NCBI RefSeq assembly: GCF_000611675.1 | Contig: NZ_JATV01000012.1 | Span: 51,729-115,728 of the forward strand | Direction: 5' to 3' | From: Flavobacterium succinicans LMG 10402 | GTDB taxonomy: Bacteria > Bacteroidota > Bacteroidia > Flavobacteriales > Flavobacteriaceae | DNA: 64,000 nt | Part shown: piece after piece, positions 63,691-64,000 of the stretch | Layout of the letters: every line of letters starts with the position of its first letter | Numbering within the stretch: the stretch's first letter is position 1 | The notes under the pieces: generated by a model | The model's input: only the letters and a program-made list of their open reading frames with translations | The model's database searches: none | What the model was told of the DNA's origin: nothing | Made by a program: the position numbers and the translations under genes

Positions 63691-64000
63691 ATGAAGTTTT
63701 TTCAATTCGTAAAGTTTGGGTTAAATAATGATTATCAGAGCTTTATTGAATTATTAAAAAATAAATCAAAAAAAGTTTTAAAAAGGGCTTGTTTAAACGA
63801 AAAAAGGGTCTACTTTTGCACCCGCAACAACGGCAACGTTCTTTTAAAAACTGGCAAGCGATTGATACAAAAGAAAAGAAATTTTCAAAATGAAGTTTTT
63901 TCAATTCGTAAAGTTTTGGTTAAATAATGATTATCAGAGCTTTATTGAATTATTAAAAAATAAATCAAAAAAAGTTTTAAAAAGGGCTTGTTTAAACGAA
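63691..64000 (+). repeat. 199-bp tandem duplication of a promoter region
   Basis: 63691-63801 reappears at 63890-64000 with a single mismatch (63718 against 63917). The duplicated part is AT-rich (UP-element-like) and ends in the -33 TTG of a strong promoter. The second copy is cut by the window edge. Confidence 0.9.
63789..63818 (+). promoter_or_regulatory. Strong consensus promoter, probably of an rRNA operon (upstream copy)
   Basis: TTG at 63789-63791, a 19-nt spacer, TACTTTTG at 63811-63818, then CACCCGCAAC, a start region typical of stable-RNA transcripts in Flavobacteria. A second copy (TTG at 63988-63990) begins 199 bp later. The rRNA genes themselves would lie beyond the window, so the target is inferred. 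Confidence 0.65.

Noticed and set aside
63691..63927. 78-codon open frame (MKFFQFVKFGLNNDYQSF...) near the right edge
   Set aside because: It runs through the duplicated promoter region, over the -33 and -7 boxes. The same frame appears in the second copy only because the DNA is duplicated.

Overview
The window looks like a chromosomal piece of a Flavobacteriaceae bacterium, most likely Flavobacterium or a close relative. The DNA is AT-rich. Several genes are preceded by Bacteroidota-type promoters (TTG, 17-20 nt, TAnnTTTG), and almost none carries a Shine-Dalgarno sequence. SusC/SusD pairs, many lipoproteins, a porin of the Bacteroidota type, a DUF2851/PspC-like pair and a large type II-C-like Cas9 all fit that group.

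Layout. Positions 1-6949 hold the 5' part of lysS, a two-gene lipoprotein unit (a HExxH zincin and a beta-propeller-like protein), two paralogous small lipoproteins, lipB and rnhB. Positions 7147-16917 carry two SusC/SusD outer-membrane uptake pairs in tandem, each with its own promoter and terminator. Positions 17038-26450 are housekeeping: porin, PLP enzyme with CBS domains, exonuclease, DUF2851, PspC-like, amino-acid permease, helix-hairpin-helix protein and acyl-CoA dehydrogenase. Positions 26574-41926 are the translation/transcription core: rpsU, xerC, hpf, tRNA-Thr/Tyr/Thr, tuf, tRNA-Trp, secE, nusG, rplKAJL, rpoB, rpoC and a DUF3467 gene. Positions 42015-55595 carry prfC, a SurA-like isomerase, a MoxR ATPase, acnB, a LysM/NlpC-P60 hydrolase, a DUF389 protein, a YceI protein, a hotdog thioesterase, a small membrane-anchored protein and rmuC.

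Positions 55663-61876 form a type II CRISPR-Cas locus. A tracrRNA gene on the minus strand, recognisable from its anti-repeat, nexus and UUCG terminator, lies between rmuC and cas9. cas9 is followed after 2 nt by a 46-codon open frame. Beyond a bidirectional terminator come cas2 and cas1 on the opposite strand. There is no normal array. Only one 36-nt repeat (60516-60551) is present. Its orientation is fixed by its match to the tracrRNA, and it sits in a strong hairpin and next to other segments complementary to it. Adaptation genes, effector and tracrRNA are all intact while the array is a single repeat, which makes this the most unusual part of the window.

Positions 62036-63226 encode a nucleotide pyrophosphatase/phosphodiesterase. 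The last 774 bp contain no convincing gene. They hold a 14-bp inverted repeat, a dispersed repeat element and a 199-bp tandem duplication of a strong promoter region, probably leading into an rRNA operon just past the window. Dispersed repeat elements also occur at 5371-5540, 22190-22320 and 51175-51343.
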